Positions 12,318 through 25,150 are shown, numbered from the stretch's first letter. The stretch is DNA of 64,000 bases from Channallabes apus (GCA_030522415.1 CM060121.1:4309476-4373475); one strand, 5' to 3'. Numbers and translations: made by a program. Notes: generated by a model not told the origin, from the letters alone.

Positions 12318-13105
12318 ATGGCGGCGCCAGAGGAGCAAGAATTATCTCAGGCTCAGACTGAGAAACTCCTCCAGTTTCAGGTGAGCGTCCCGGGTTCATT
12401 CTGCCGTCTGAGCGTTAAAGCGAACCAGTGAGTGGGTTATCTTTCAAGTGGAGTCCGGTTTTTGGGCAAAACCGCGTCTTGTATCCGGCTAATGTTAGCT
12501 AAATGAGCTAGCCAGTCTCCGTTAGCGTAGATTAGCTTATCATACCTTCACTCAGCGTTTTACTTCATTCTCATTAGTTTCTTTTTGTTTTTGGTATTTG
12601 TTTAAATTGTAATTGGAAATATATAACGCAGACAAAACTAAAAAACAACCAGGTATTCTGATTGGCTGAAACAAATGTTCGTTCCTAGCTGTCAGTTAGT
12701 TTCAACTTTGTTAGCTAGCTCTGTGCTAGTTGGCTCGGTGAGTTCCTCAGGCACGCGACAGTTCATCTCATCCTGTCAGGATACACCGCGCCTCAATAAA
12801 GCTGATTTATATTTCAAACTAACGAATAATCTCCACTATTAGGGTAAATCTTGCCCTTTGTGGCTATTTCACTTGCTATCAATAATGACAGAACGACTAA
12901 TTCTCGTTGAAATCCGTTGAATTGATTATTGTGACGATGACAGCTCAGAGGAATCGACCTCAGAACCTTCTGGTAAACAGTGTCCAACTTTAAAACCACT
13001 GTAAAGGGGAAAAATGTTTATTTATATTCACTTGGTTAAAAGAGTACACATTTTCCTTATATAATTATCTTCCCAAAAAATCTATATGGTGTGTGTATGT
13101 ATGTA

Positions 13106-13136
<31 letters not shown>

Positions 13137-14658
13137 TAGTATTTCAGAACCACATTACATAGACAAACGTTTGTGGACACTTGACCATTGCACCTGTATG
13201 TTCAAGTTTTTCTTGACAAAACACACGTTTTTGGCTTTGTGCCCTAACCCTGCAATTGATGGAACTTGGGGGTTCCAAAACATTTTTAGCAAGCTCCAAG
13301 GTGACTAATTAATCTGCTCTTGGTAATGATCTTGCACGTGAATAAACTCAAATCCGTAGAATCTAGTGGAAAGCATAGTGGAAGTTTATAGTAAGAGCAA
13401 ATGGAAAATGCATTTGCATGTATGATTGGTTGAGTTTTCCTAAACATTTGGCCACATCCAACTAGCAACCTCTTAATCCAACAAGGGACCGTGAGGGCCA
13501 ATGTTGACGATTGTATTTATTTCCGTTCTGTGCGATCGTGATAGGTCCTCCAGTCTTTTGGCCACGTGGTTTGTCTTAATCCTAAAAGACGATATGATGC
13601 AGCACGGTAGTTTCACAAGCTCAAATTACTTTCTGTTGATATATATATTTTTTTTACCTCTTCCTTCTTTTTCTTTTTCCTCACGCTCGTATCCAGCCTA
13701 TTCATATGGATTCGCTACCAAGAGTGACAGAACGACTTATTCTCGTTTAAATGCTTGCATTGAATTGATATTTGTGACGCTGACATCTCAGAGTGATCAA
13801 CCTCACAAAATTGTGGTAAACTGTGTCCAACTTTAAAAGCACTGAACTACCAGTGTACAACTACATTTTCCTTACATTACTATCTTAAAAAAAAAATATA
13901 TATATATATATTTAGAAACGTATTATTTATAAAAATAAGAAATAAAAACATACAGAACAGCGGAACCTTATCATGCAAATTTTATTCGTTCTTAAGGCAA
14001 AAATTTGTATTGTGAGTCACATTTTTCCCATAGAAAATAATGTAAATGCGGGAAATCCGTTCCAGACATCCTAGAATGTTACCAGTAGCACCAATTTCCA
14101 ACATCATAAATGTTTTTGCATATAAAACCCAGAAAAGATATGTGAACAAAGTAAAATATTTAATAGACATTAATTCTCCCTTAACCCTAAATGTATAATT
14201 CTTCTTGGCATCGGCTGCTTTAAAAACAAAACTGATAGCGGCTCCCGTTTTTCTTGCTATTGTCCTTGCTAGCATTCTTGGGACCCATGGTGCTATGTCT
14301 TTATTAAATCTTGGCAAAAAAAAAAAAAAGGGTCAACTCGCTTCACGTGACTTTCCACCGAGCATCACAGTAGCGTCACAAGCTCGAATTACTGTCAGTG
14401 TTGAGTTTCGTTACATTATTATTATTTTTTTGCTTCAGTTCTCTATGGTGTTCATTACGTGGCATCTAATGCCTGTCACATTTTTGATCATTAATTTTCA
14501 GAGTAAACCCGTTCTCTGACTTATTTTTCTGTTTCCTGTGTCTTGTTTTTCGTCCCCACAGGACCTGACAGGACTGGAGTCAATGGACCAATGCCGGCGA
14601 ACGTTAGAACAGCACAACTGGAACATTGAGGTGAGGATTAATCAAGCAATATTAAAAA

Positions 14659-14745
<87 letters not shown>

Positions 14746-16951
14746 CTGAATTTTATGAGAATGTCAGGATGAGCCATAAACCCTAGATGACAATTTCCAT
14801 TACAGTTGTGTGTTTGGCTTTACGTTACACTTTTTGGTGAACCCCAAGGCGTTTAATCGTTTTCTCACAATGGACATCGCCTCATCAACAACTACATGCG
14901 TTTTTAAACGAGCGTCCATCAAGCCTTTGGGTACTCTGTTACTATGGAAACAATGCAATATTAATAAGTCACACTGTGGTGGGGGGGAAAAAAAGAAGAA
15001 AACAATTCATGGGGAAGAGGGTCGGAGAGGAACCTTTCTCCTTCATGGTAGGTGCAATGGAAATTTGGAAAGGTTGAATGCACTGTAAAAAGTATATTAG
15101 AAAATGTATTTAAACTGAAAGGAAGATGAGCGAGACCAAGACCAGAAGGTGGCAGTAATGCAACTCACTGTAAAACAAGAGGAATTGATTGATGGGTGGG
15201 GGGGGGTGAACTAGTAAGAAACCGGTGAAGATGATTAGGTAATTACTTGCTGAATGGATGGAACCGTTATGAGGGGAAATGAGGTTGCTGCTGAGGATTG
15301 TACATAACATTTTATAAAAAATTTTTATGTAAATATGAATATTTGTTTATTTCTTTAGATTAGTTTAAAAGAAATGTGGGTGTGGCTAAGTACTGTATGT
15401 GTGCGTGTGTATTAGGGATGTAACGGTATTGTAAATACCGTCGTACCACAATAACAATTTATTTTGATAATACCGTGGTCGCATGACGGTAAAATTACAG
15501 GTCTTCTGAGAAACGTTTGCTCAGGCGGATGAAGCGAACGGGAGTTAGCAGGAACTAGGGCTGCACGATATTAGGAAAATATGCGATATTGTTGTTGAAT
15601 ACTGCGATAACGATATTTCTTGCGACATAACATTTCCCTAGAAAAATGCATGTTTATTATTATTATTATTGGCAAATTTTTTTATTATTTATTTATATGT
15701 AATAATCATACTAAAATAAACAGGTAATAGATATTCGTCTGATGTAATTAAATCTAATTCAGGCTAAAAAGAAACTATATGTCAAGGAAGTTGCAAATAT
15801 TTAGACTTCAAAACACTATGAATGACTTAAACCCCTCAGCAGATATTCTGACTTCTGGTTTGCTGTTACTATAAACCTGCCAACACAATATGAATTACTT
15901 TCAAACATGACTTTTTATTTACATGTAATCGTGTAACACTCATCAATAGTGTCTTAAAACAAGAGCATCTTTTAAACTAAATCTTCTCTTTGGCTTGCCT
16001 GTTTTTTTTTTTTTTTTTTTAAATAAAAATAAATATTATTAAACAAAAATTTAATAAAAAAAATACTATTTGTCACACGCGCACATGCACGCACACACAC
16101 AGATCCAGTAACGCGCACATCCGATTTAAAACCCGCTTACTCCGTAATGATTAATTACTCTTTCCATCTCTTTTCCTCCGCCGCTAATAGCAGCACCCGC
16201 CATTTCCGCATTACTGGATCTGTAGCGACAACAGACCGCAAAGGATGATGGTCACGCCTGGGCTGATGGGAATTGTAGTTCCCGCTACCTTCCATTCGCC
16301 TGAGCAAACGTTTCTCAGAAGACCTATAATTTTATCGAGTCATTTTGGTTTCTCTCTGAAAAGAAACGAGAAAGGAAAAAAATTCTGTCTCTGTCTGAAT
16401 AAGTGAGTGAATGTTGTGAGTGTTCTCACTTACTCATTCAGCACATGGGCCAGCTGCAATAAGTAGGCTGCTATTTTTATTTTTTTGAGTTTTCAAGAAT
16501 ACTAAAATTGAAACTTTATTTTTTTTACATGGTTTAATAATTTTATTGAAAAATTGACGTTTATGTTTCAAAGTTTACAGATAGATGGCTAATTTGTATG
16601 CCATTGATGTGTTCAGTGTTTGTATACTGTTTAATAAAACGTCTGGCACTTTTTTCGAGTCTCTTCATTAGTTTAGTTTTTCCTGTAAATGATTCAATAA
16701 ATATCGTACCGTGCCATTCATACCGAGGTATTACCGTACCGTGAAGTTTTGATACCGTGTGTATGTATGTGTGTGCGTGTGCATGTGCGTGTGTGTGCGC
16801 GTATGTATGTGTATGTGCCACTAACTCTTTACACAAGGGCAGCTCAGCAAGCGGAAACACAGCACAGCTGCCAGATGTTGATCTCGTTGGCCGCTCTCCG
16901 GTTGTTCATTCTGAGAAACATTGTTTATTCACGCTTGTTATTCATTTCTCT

Positions 16952-16982
<31 letters not shown>

Positions 16983-19900
16983 GGCTGCAGTACAAGACAG
17001 ACTAAATGAGCAGGAAGGAGTCCCGAGCGTGTTCAACCCGCCACCCGCCAGGCCCTTACAGGTCAACACAGGAGACCACAGAGTGTATAGCTATATCGTC
17101 TCAAGGCCTCAGCCTAGAGTGAGTGCTTCTTGCGTTCGTCCCTGTTCATCAATCACATCAATCTGAAAATCATTATGTAACATTTTCTCTTTTGTCTTTT
17201 TTTTTTCTTTCCAGGGTTTATTAGGTTGGAGTTACTATTTGATAATGCTCCCGTTCAGGTTTACATATTACACACTTATGGACATATTCAGGTAATAACA
17301 CATTAATAAACTGATAAATACAATTATATGATTATGGGTGATGTTGATCTGTGAGCTCATATACACTATATTGCCAAAAGTATTTGCTCGTCGCCTTCAC
17401 ATGCGCATGAACTTGAGTAACATCCAGTTCTTAATCCAAAGTGTTTAATATGACGTTGGCCCCCACATCAGCTTCAACTCCTCTGAGAAGGTTAGGAGTG
17501 TGTTTTTGGAAATTTTTGACGGCCTGGATCGCTGTCTCCGTTTAATTCAAAGGTGTTCTGTCAGGTTGAGGTCAGGACTGTCAAGGCCAGGTCAAGTTCT
17601 TCCACAACAAAGTCGCTTGTTCGTGTCTTTATGGATCTTGCTTTGTGCACTGGTGCGCTGTCGGTTGGAGCTGTTGTGGGGGTGTTTTTCAGGAGTTGGG
17701 CTCGGCCCATTGGTTCCAGTGAAACGAACTCTTAATGCTTCAGCAAAAGATTTAAAGCTGTTATCGCTGCGTAGGGGGCAGAGCCAACATCATATTAAAT
17801 CCTATGGATAAAAAATTGGAAACTCATATGCATGCGAAGGCAGGTGAGTAAATACTTTTAGCAATATGATGTATTTTCTCCGAGTGTTTTGTGCTTCTAA
17901 GCTTCTCAGTTTATATGGAGTGTTTCAAAAACCTAAATTCAGAAGATCTTGATTCTTAAGTTCAGTTGTATGACCACAAATCATTTTTGGGTTGAGATTA
18001 CAAATAACAATTAATGAAAATGAATCCCTGCGTTAGCAGGATTTGTGATTTTCCTGAAACCTTAGCGTTAATTGTAATTTGGCTACCGAGTTTAAATTTT
18101 TATGAATTTTTGTTTTGATTTAGAACACGCAGTTCATGTAAAGAACTACGTAAACTACGTATTGTGTGAATACCTATATCCCATGGCGTTTCATAGTTTG
18201 GAATTCAGGTTTGTCTCGTCTCCGTACTCAGGTTTGCCCTGAGATTTATTAGGCCGGATCCACGGGGTCGCGTCACGGATCCCGTCGGAGACGTTGTGTC
18301 CTTTATGCACAGTTTCGAGGAAAAATACGGAAGGTCGCATCCTGTTTTCTACCAGGGAACGTATAGTCAGGTAGGTAAACCCTAAGTCACATAGTATCAT
18401 GGAAAGAGCACTTCAATATAAGACTGTATATGAAGATTTTATTGCATCTTTCAGGCTCTGAATGATGCCAAGCGGGAACTCCGCTACCTGTTAGTTTATC
18501 TTCATGGTGAAGACCACCAGGACACTGACGAATTCTGCAGGTTTGAACTTGGTTTACTGAAGTGTACATTTATTTGTGAATCCTCAAATGTGTGAATCCA
18601 CGTTGTTTCTTTTCCTTTCAATTTTTAGAAACACGTTATGCAGTGAAGAGGTCGTGACCTTCGTCAACACGCGGATGCTGTTCTGGGCGTGCTCGACTAG
18701 CAGGGCTGAAGGATACAGAGGTAAATTAATCTCATTTGACCATGTTGTTTTTCAGTTTACAGTATAAACAGTATATGCAGAAGGTGTGTTTTTACCCATG
18801 GTCTGTCGTGACTGTCCTCAGTGTCTCAGGCGTTACGGGAGAACACGTATCCATTCCTGGCCATGATCATGCTGAAGGAGCGCAAGATGACGGTCGTGGG
18901 AAGGCTGGAGGGAGTGATCCAGCCCGAGGATCTCATCAACCAGCTCAACTTCATCATGGAGGCCAACCAGACGCACCTAATGTCCGAACGGCTCGAAAGG
19001 TAACAGGGAAATAAACGTATTTCTTTTAATACATAACTGTTAGGCGTGCAGACCTCAAAGCCTAAAAAAAAAAAAAATAATTAATAAATAACATCCCGAT
19101 TCTTTCAGAGAAGAGAGGAACCAGACACAGGTATTGCGGCAGCAGCAGGACGAGGCGTACCGGGTCTCTCTGCGTGCCGATCAGGAGAAGGACCGCAAAA
19201 AGAAGGAGGAGCAGGAACAAAGACGGCAAGAGGAAGAGGCGGCGCGTCAGACACGCCTAGCCGAAGAGAGGAGGCAGAGGGTGAGAACCTGCTTTTAATC
19301 TATACCTTTTCTGCTCATGAGACGCTCCTCGTTTCTAAATGCGTGCCTCGTCGTTGTCTTTTATTGAAAACGTGCAATACGAGGAAACGCATTTATCAAA
19401 CAAGATGCTTTGTGTTGGTATTTTAGTATTGTAGCCCTTTTTAATATCTTTTTGGGGAAAGAATTATTATATTATTAAATTATTAGTGTAAGCTTGTTGC
19501 ATTTCAGTATACAGGTAGTCCGCGACTTAAGAAAATTGAAGATATATGAATTTCCACAGGTATAAATAGACCTCCCTGTTTAATCACAGAAGTGGCTCAT
19601 GTGTATTGTACAACAACAACAGACAGACACTGCTGTGCACTGGATACCGATGTGGGAGAAATTATTTGGCCTCACCAGTTTTTAATGAATCAGTCCAGGA
19701 GCATGGTGATAGAAAATGTATGTCCTTTTTTTTTTTTTTGAGTTCACAGTCCAATACAGTGGAAAACAGCTCTATGACAAAATAGTGTCCGAGATTCCCT
19801 TTGTGATTCAAAGATGACATTTCACTGTGAGACATCATTTTAGTATGCGCAATTACAGACAGAGATTTAGTCAAGTGGATTTACATTGTATATTCGTGTC

Positions 19901-21152
19901 AAAGCCGTACAAGATGCACTTTGACTGACTTAAGAACAAATCGGACTTACGAACGTGCTCCTGGAACAGAACTCGCTTGTAAGTCGGGGACTACCTGTAA
20001 AATAAAGATTAAGGCATACTTCCTTCAAGATGATTTGTGATCAGTGTTTTAAAATGCACTTGATTTTAAGTGGACATCGATCTCTTTAAAACTGCTCTGG
20101 GACTGAACTGATGGAGTGCATGATATTGTACATGGTTACTGACACTACAGTGTATTCTGACCAGCCATTCGTTCTTAAAGTGCCCTTATTATGCGTTTTC
20201 AAGTATGATTTTTCATCGTCAGACTCCGGCTCGAATTGATACGGTAAAACCGACACCATCTTTTCTATGTATCGCCGGGTCTCCAGAGCTGTCGTTCAGT
20301 TATGGTAATGGGCATTTCGTTTTTCGACACACGCTGTAGCGGTAGATCAATCATAACGGACCGCGCCATCTGACCAATCACAGCAGTGAGGGCTCACGGA
20401 AAGGAGGGGTTTAGACAGACTGATTCTCCGAACTGCTTCACACGAGTCATTTATGAATCATTTAGAAATGGGGTAAAAGTAAATCTATTTTTGGAGAAAA
20501 CTGAAGTGTTTTTTGACCTTGCAAACATGTAAACCTGTTTTAAGAGACTCATTAAGCAATATTAGCAACCTTTAAAATAGCATAATAGGGGCACTTTAAG
20601 ACGTCAGTGCCAAGTTTATTTAATTCACTATTAGTGGATCTGTGTCTAACAGTTCAGGACCAATTAAGTTATTTGTATGCATGTTTGGTGTCTGTGTGTG
20701 TGTGTTCAGACACTCGTCGAAGAAAAGGAGCGCAAGTCCATGTGTCTTCCCCCCGAGCCGCCGCAGGCTGACCCAGACTGCCTGGAAATCATGTTCAAGC
20801 TGCCTAACGACACCCGCGTAAAACGACGCTTCCTCTTCTCCCAGTCACTGGCGGTAAAGCACATAAACTCGTACACACACAAACACGCACAACCCACCTT
20901 GTGAACTAGCATGAGGTTGTGTTTGAAAAAAAAAGTTAATTTAGTTTTTTTCCCGTTCTTCCTTCTTAGGTAATCCACGACTTTGTGTTTTCCTTGAAAG
21001 AGTCGCCGGAGAAATTCCAGATCTGGACGAACTTCCCGCGCCGCATGCTGCCGTGTTTGCCCACGGAGGAGCAGCCGAACCCTCCGACGCTAAAGCAAGC
21101 CGGTCTGAGCCGCTCCGAGATGCTCTTCGTGCAGGACCTCACAGACGATTGA
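12318..21152 (+). CDS. faf2: FAS-associated factor 2 / UBXD8, ER and lipid-droplet p97 adaptor (11 exons, complete)
   Basis: Coding exons: 12318-12380, 14562-14630, 16984-17118, 17215-17291, 18232-18370, 18455-18540, 18629-18720, 18822-18999, 19109-19280, 20710-20853, 20970-21152 (stop TGA). They sum to 445 aa, the human length. Domains in order: UBA (about 12-48, LTGLESMDQCRRTLEQHNWN); hydrophobic hairpin (about 90-114, GLLGWSYYLIMLPFRFTYY) that inserts into ER or lipid-droplet membrane; thioredoxin-like UAS domain (about 140-275); charged coiled coil (about 275-350, EERNQTQVLRQQQDEAY); UBX domain (about 357-440) with the p97-contacting NFPRRMLP loop. The protein recruits p97/VCP to ERAD substrates and controls lipid-droplet turnover. 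It ends DLTDD rather than human DLTDE. Exon 3 has an unusual poly-C acceptor. The start follows a Kozak-like context in a GC-rich promoter. Confidence 0.98.
12469..12567. repeat. 99-bp direct repeat, copy in faf2 intron 1
   Basis: Partner of 10913-11011, starting 88 bp after the exon 1 donor. About 97 percent identical by eye. Confidence 0.9.
13160..13465. mobile_element. Tc1-type MITE, degenerate
   Basis: Begins 'catagacaaacgtttgtggacacttgacc' in two pieces of a known fish Tc1-MITE end and finishes near 'aacatttggccacat'. The middle includes 'aatctagtggaaag', also found in the remnant at 47465-47630. Lies in faf2 intron 1. Confidence 0.55.
14652..14740. repeat. (A)n(TA)n microsatellite in faf2 intron 2
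   Basis: An A run followed by about 75 nt of TA with one TG interruption, starting about 20 nt after the exon 2 donor. Confidence 0.9.
15413..16756. mobile_element. Composite hAT-like MITE with nested inverted repeats
   Basis: Ends are rich in inverted 'gtaacggtat'/'ataccg' motifs (left 15418-15480, right 16700-16756). Inside, a perfect 29-bp inverted repeat pairs 15499-15527 with 16297-16325. At about 15558 a second element-like start, 'tagggctgcacgatatt', is typical of fish hAT MITEs, suggesting one element inserted in another. No open transposase is visible. Lies in faf2 intron 2. Confidence 0.65.
16952..16983 (+). promoter_or_regulatory. Poly-C 3' splice site of faf2 exon 3
   Basis: Twenty-nine consecutive C residues followed by AAG form the acceptor of exon 3, whose coding sequence (AAVQDRLNEQEGVPSVF) is fully conserved. 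There are almost no U residues in the tract and the base before AG is A, both unusual for a U2-type acceptor. Confidence 0.8.
17362..17873. mobile_element. Tc1-type MITE in faf2 intron 4
   Basis: The left end 'tacactatattgccaaaag' and the right end, whose inverse reads 'tacatcatattgctaaaag', are imperfect inverted repeats of about 30 bp spanning 512 bp, a common fish Tc1-derived MITE form. The interior has only short meaningless open frames. Confidence 0.8.
19510..19999. mobile_element. MITE with CAGGTNGTCCCCGACTTA-type inverted ends, copy 2
   Basis: Starts TA-CAGGTAGTCCGCGACTTA and ends TAAGTCGGGGACTACCTG-TA, matching the family at 5819-6354. Located in faf2 intron 9. Interior is divergent from copy 1. 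Confidence 0.8.
20174..20600. mobile_element. MITE with CTTAAAGTGCCCNTATTATG inverted ends
   Basis: Left CTTAAAGTGCCCTTATTATG and right CATAATAGGGGCACTTTAAG are 20-bp inverted repeats with one mismatch, 427 bp apart, in faf2 intron 9. hAT-like termini; no coding capacity. Confidence 0.8.
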
Positions 21153-21297
21153 CATTCAGCCCAAAACAACAACAACAACAACAAAAAAAACCCTCCGCTT
21201 CTTCCTCACACGTACACGATTGCACACGGCCCCCCCGTTCTGTCCGGCTCTGTGAAAACGGCCACCGCGTGCAAGGAATCGCCGAATCTCCCTTTTG

Positions 21298-21303
21298 AAT
21301 AAA
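21298..21303 (+). terminator. Candidate polyadenylation signal of faf2
   Basis: AATAAA 146 nt after the faf2 stop; another AATAAA is at 21794 and an ATTAAA near 21663. Which is used cannot be told from sequence. Confidence 0.5.
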
Positions 21304-22150
21304 CATGGATCTGCCCCACCCTCCTGACGGGTAACGCTGGAAGGTGAACAGCCTTGTTTGTTGTAAATATGACCTAGATATTTAAAGACAAGTGTGATCC
21401 ATCATAATAGCCCAGTTGTTTGTTTTTCATTTAGTTTTAAAGCAAATCGAAGTCGACCAGCTTAACACGACACGATGACCATAATGGGGGTGTTAAGGTG
21501 ATGGGAGGGGGGGCGGGGCCACAGGTTTTTTTTTCCTCTGCGGCCGTGTACGTTATTAGTAGTAAAGTCTGCCCATAGTGTGCCTGTGGTCATTCATAAA
21601 CGCCTCGCGTCTTTTCATCCTGAACGGGCTGCTCATGTAAAGATGTAATTTTCCTATTCTAAATTAAACATTTTAAAACCGATGTTATTGTTGTCGTTTG
21701 CCTTCTGGTAACGTTCTCACGCTAACCTTTTTAAGCCATGTTGGTTTTCCCTTTTTTTTTCCTTCCCATTTTGTAGGTTTGTGCAGGAGGAAAAATAAAA
21801 ATTATACCAAATCATGGGTTAAATCATTTACTTCACCGCATCATTATTTTGGGAAAAACTAAAATGCCATGATCCTTTTTTGGGTTTAACAAACCGTGTT
21901 CATCATGAGATGATGGAGATCCAGTTCAACACTGTGGTTCGACTCAGCAGACAGAAGTGCGCGCGCGCTTCATTTCTAATAGCCATTACATGTACAACCC
22001 CAGGCAAAAATTATGGAATCACCCTCTCAGAAGATGTTCATTCAAATGTTTAATTGTGTAGAAAAAAACCAAGCACATACATGCCACAAAACTATTTTCA
22101 CTCAACAATCCAAACTTCTGGCTGTATAAAACACTTAAAAACTATAGTCA

Positions 22151-24060
22151 CAGGGATTAAAGTTCTCCGTCGTTACGACGGATTTCCGTCAATCACACTG
22201 TTCCGCCTGTCCTTAATGTTTAAAATTCACTTTTCATAATTTTAATGCTGTGTATATATAGGCTTACATGGGTGTTAAATTAAGGAAAGACAAAGTGTAT
22301 TCAGCCTGCTGAGGAGGATGTGATCAAAGCCTGGAGTGGAGCGACTGCACGTTCCTCTCTCCACTCTAAGCGTTTTGTTATCACTCCGGTATGGATCCAC
22401 TCCGGGTTTTGGTTTAGTTTTGAAGAACTACATGTCAGGCTGAGGTATAACTATATTTAAGATAGCATGGACACACTTAATGCAGGAAGGCTCCGATGTT
22501 TCGGAGATTGAAAAAAGTGTAAATAAATAAAATAAATGGAGATGGGCTTGGCTTAGCGAAATTGGGGAGAATGGCAAGCCTTTTAGTTCGTGGACTAAAA
22601 AAAATCAAACATCCAGGTAGGTGTCTCTGCACAGTATGCCACAGGAAACTTCAATAATGGCAAAACAAAGTGCGAGTTCGCCATCAGTCAGCAGCTCGTC
22701 ACAATGCTGCGGTTCGTGCTCTAACAGTACACATGCTCCCTGTCTGCTGCGACAAGAACCACAATGGAGATTCACACATCTGTGGCCGAGCGTGTGCGCG
22801 ATGTAAAAGTGCGCCTATGTTCTTTCATAGCGGAGCATGACCTGTCGCTCAGTCTCACAACCACTAGTTAATTTAATGCAATCAGTTGTCAAAGACAAGA
22901 GTGCACTTTCAAGATTGTCTATGGCTACGCTTACACTGCCAGGTAAATGTGACCCAATTACGATTTTTTGCTCACATGTGACATATCGGATATGTTCTAT
23001 GTCCGTGTAAACAGGAAAAAAATACGCTTGCATTCCGATATTTCGAGATCGGTTTCAGGCCTCCTTCATATGTGGAAATAAATCGGATATAAATCAGATA
23101 TGTGCTAATGTGATTATCGTGTAAACAGACAGATCGGATTTCCTGAGTCATTGTGTTCTGTACGTCATTAAAACTGCGACTTCTTCGCGGTTTAATGATG
23201 TAATGTTATTCTCCGTGGAAGCGCGTGTGGAATTACAACATCGCAGGTGACATGGAAGAGGTAAAGACACCCTCCCCCCCCCCCCCCCCCAACACACACA
23301 CGCCTTGTGTTAATGCTTATTTGGGCTAAATAACATTAAATCAGTATTTGATGAATAAAGCATATGTGCAGGCTGCAATTATGCCGTTTTTTTCTCCTCC
23401 TCCGTTTTAAAACCATGGTGCGCGAGCATATATAGCAGAGCGTTAAGTATATTTCACCTTCATCTTTCTTGGCCAGTGTGTAGCGCGAGAACCTCCCTTT
23501 AAGCATGCGCGATGTTTCAGATGGTATGGCGAGTGTAAACACGTGAATCGGATATGAGTCAGAGTTAAAAGAACGTGTAAACAGACGGTCAGAAAAATCA
23601 GATATAGGCAACAGATCGGAATTAAGCATCGAGACCTGCAGTGTAAACGTACTTGCACACATGGCATTGCTGCTTACTGGAAATCCGATTTGTCATCTAA
23701 GCTGAAAACGAAGATACATAAAACATGCACTGAAAAAGCACTTTTTGGAATTTAATGGTGGTGCTATTACTTTTTTCTGTTAATTATTAAGAGTTTCACA
23801 AAACATTGTTTGGTGTTATAAGATAAATAAAAACATGCACTGAAAAGATATGTGGTAGATGGTTGATTATTTGTGAAGGTATTTTTTTTTTTCAAAGATT
23901 ACAAATAGCTTTTAAAATATGCAAACTGGCAATATTAAAGCGGTTTAATCTCCCCTAACGCTGTTGGTCTCGACTATTTAAATAAAGTGTTTGTTAAAGG
24001 AATATGGCTCAGCCTGAAAAAAGTTCAGTCAGAAGATTTTTTTTTTCACTTTAATCCCTG
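22151..24060. mobile_element. hAT-like element inserted in the Tc1-like element
   Basis: Inverted ends CAGGGATTAAAGT (22151) and ACTTTAATCCCTG (to 24060), flanked by TAGTCA and TAGTCT, a possible short imperfect target duplication. Within the left part, broken frames spell CLCTVCHRKLQ preceded by WLSEIGENGKPFSSW, resembling the BED zinc-finger N-terminus of hAT-family transposases. The catalytic region is missing or replaced by the third element. Confidence 0.7.
22927..23650. mobile_element. MITE nested inside the hAT-like element
   Basis: Ends ACGCTTACACTGCCAGGT and ACCTGCAGTGTAAACGT are inverted repeats with one gap and one mismatch. The interior repeats 'gtgtaaacag' and 'atcggat' motifs in both orientations. 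About 724 bp, non-coding. Confidence 0.75.
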
Positions 24061-24255
24061 TAGTCTATGACAACTGTTTTGAGTTTTTTCAGAGGAAAAA
24101 AAATATGGAATCACCATGCACGTTGCATTTCTAAAACAAATACCTGTATCTGATTACAACTGCTAATTAGTCTACAGTTAAAAAAGAGTGCTTGCACACA
24201 TTAGGGATGTGTTGAACCAAGATGATTGACATAACTCATAGCTCCAACACGAGAG

Positions 24256-25150
24256 ATGTCAGTTGAAACAAAGGAGAGAATTATCAAACTTCTTGAAGAA
24301 GGTAAATCTTCATGGAATGTTGTAAAAGATGTTGGTTGTTCCCAGTCAGCTGTGTCTAAAATCTGGACCAAGTACAAATCAAATGGAAAGGTTGTAAAAG
24401 GGAAGCGTACTGGTAGACCAAGAAAGACATCAAAGCGCCAAGACAGAAAACTTAAAGCAATATGACTTGAAAACAGAAAATGCACAACAAAACAAATGAG
24501 GAACAAATGGGCAGAAAGTGGAGTCAATGTCTGAGCGGACAGTAAGAAATCGCCTAAAAGAAATGGGATTTACATACAGAAAAGCCAAAAGAAAACCATC
24601 ATTAACATCTAAACAGAAAAAAACAAGGTTTCAGTGGGCTAAAGAAAGTCAATCTTGGCCTGCGGATGACTGGATGAGAGTTAGAGTCAGTGATGAATCA
24701 CGAATCTGCATTGCGCAGGGTGATGATGCTGAAACTTTTGTTTGGTGCCGTTCCAATTAAATTTATAAAGACAACTGCCTGAAGAAAACATGCAAATTTC
24801 CACAATCATTATTGATATGGGGTTGTATGTCATCTTCTATAAATACACAAGTTTATGTTGAGATTTTGGACACTTTTCTTATTCCATCAATTGAAAGGAT
24901 GTTTGGTGATGGTAGCATCATTTTTCAGGATGATAATGCATCGTGCCATAGGGCAAAATCTGTGAAAACATTCCTACAGGAAAGACATATAATGTCAATG
25001 GCATGGCCTGCAAATAGTCCGGACCTTAATCCAATTGAAAATCTGTGGTGGAAATGAAAGAAAATGGTCCAGGACGAGGCTCCAACCTGCAAAGCTGATC
25101 TGGCAACTGCAATAAGACAACGCTGGAGACAGACTGATGAAGTATACTGT
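24256..25150 (+). pseudogene. Tc1/mariner transposase pseudogene (DD34E)
   Basis: Starts at ATG 24256 with a helix-turn-helix (KLLEEGKSSWNVVKDVGCSQ) and basic GRPRKTSK hook. A stop at 24463, a frame change before 24518 and further stops at 24758 and about 25055 break it. The catalytic triad is still readable: Asp in SDES at 24692, Asp in QDDN at 24932, Glu in NPIEN at 25037, with 34 residues between the last two. The source of transposition activity is lost in this copy. Confidence 0.9.

Noticed and set aside
22621..22806. 61-aa Ser-rich open frame
   Set aside because: It is an out-of-frame reading of the decayed BED zinc-finger region in the hAT-like element.
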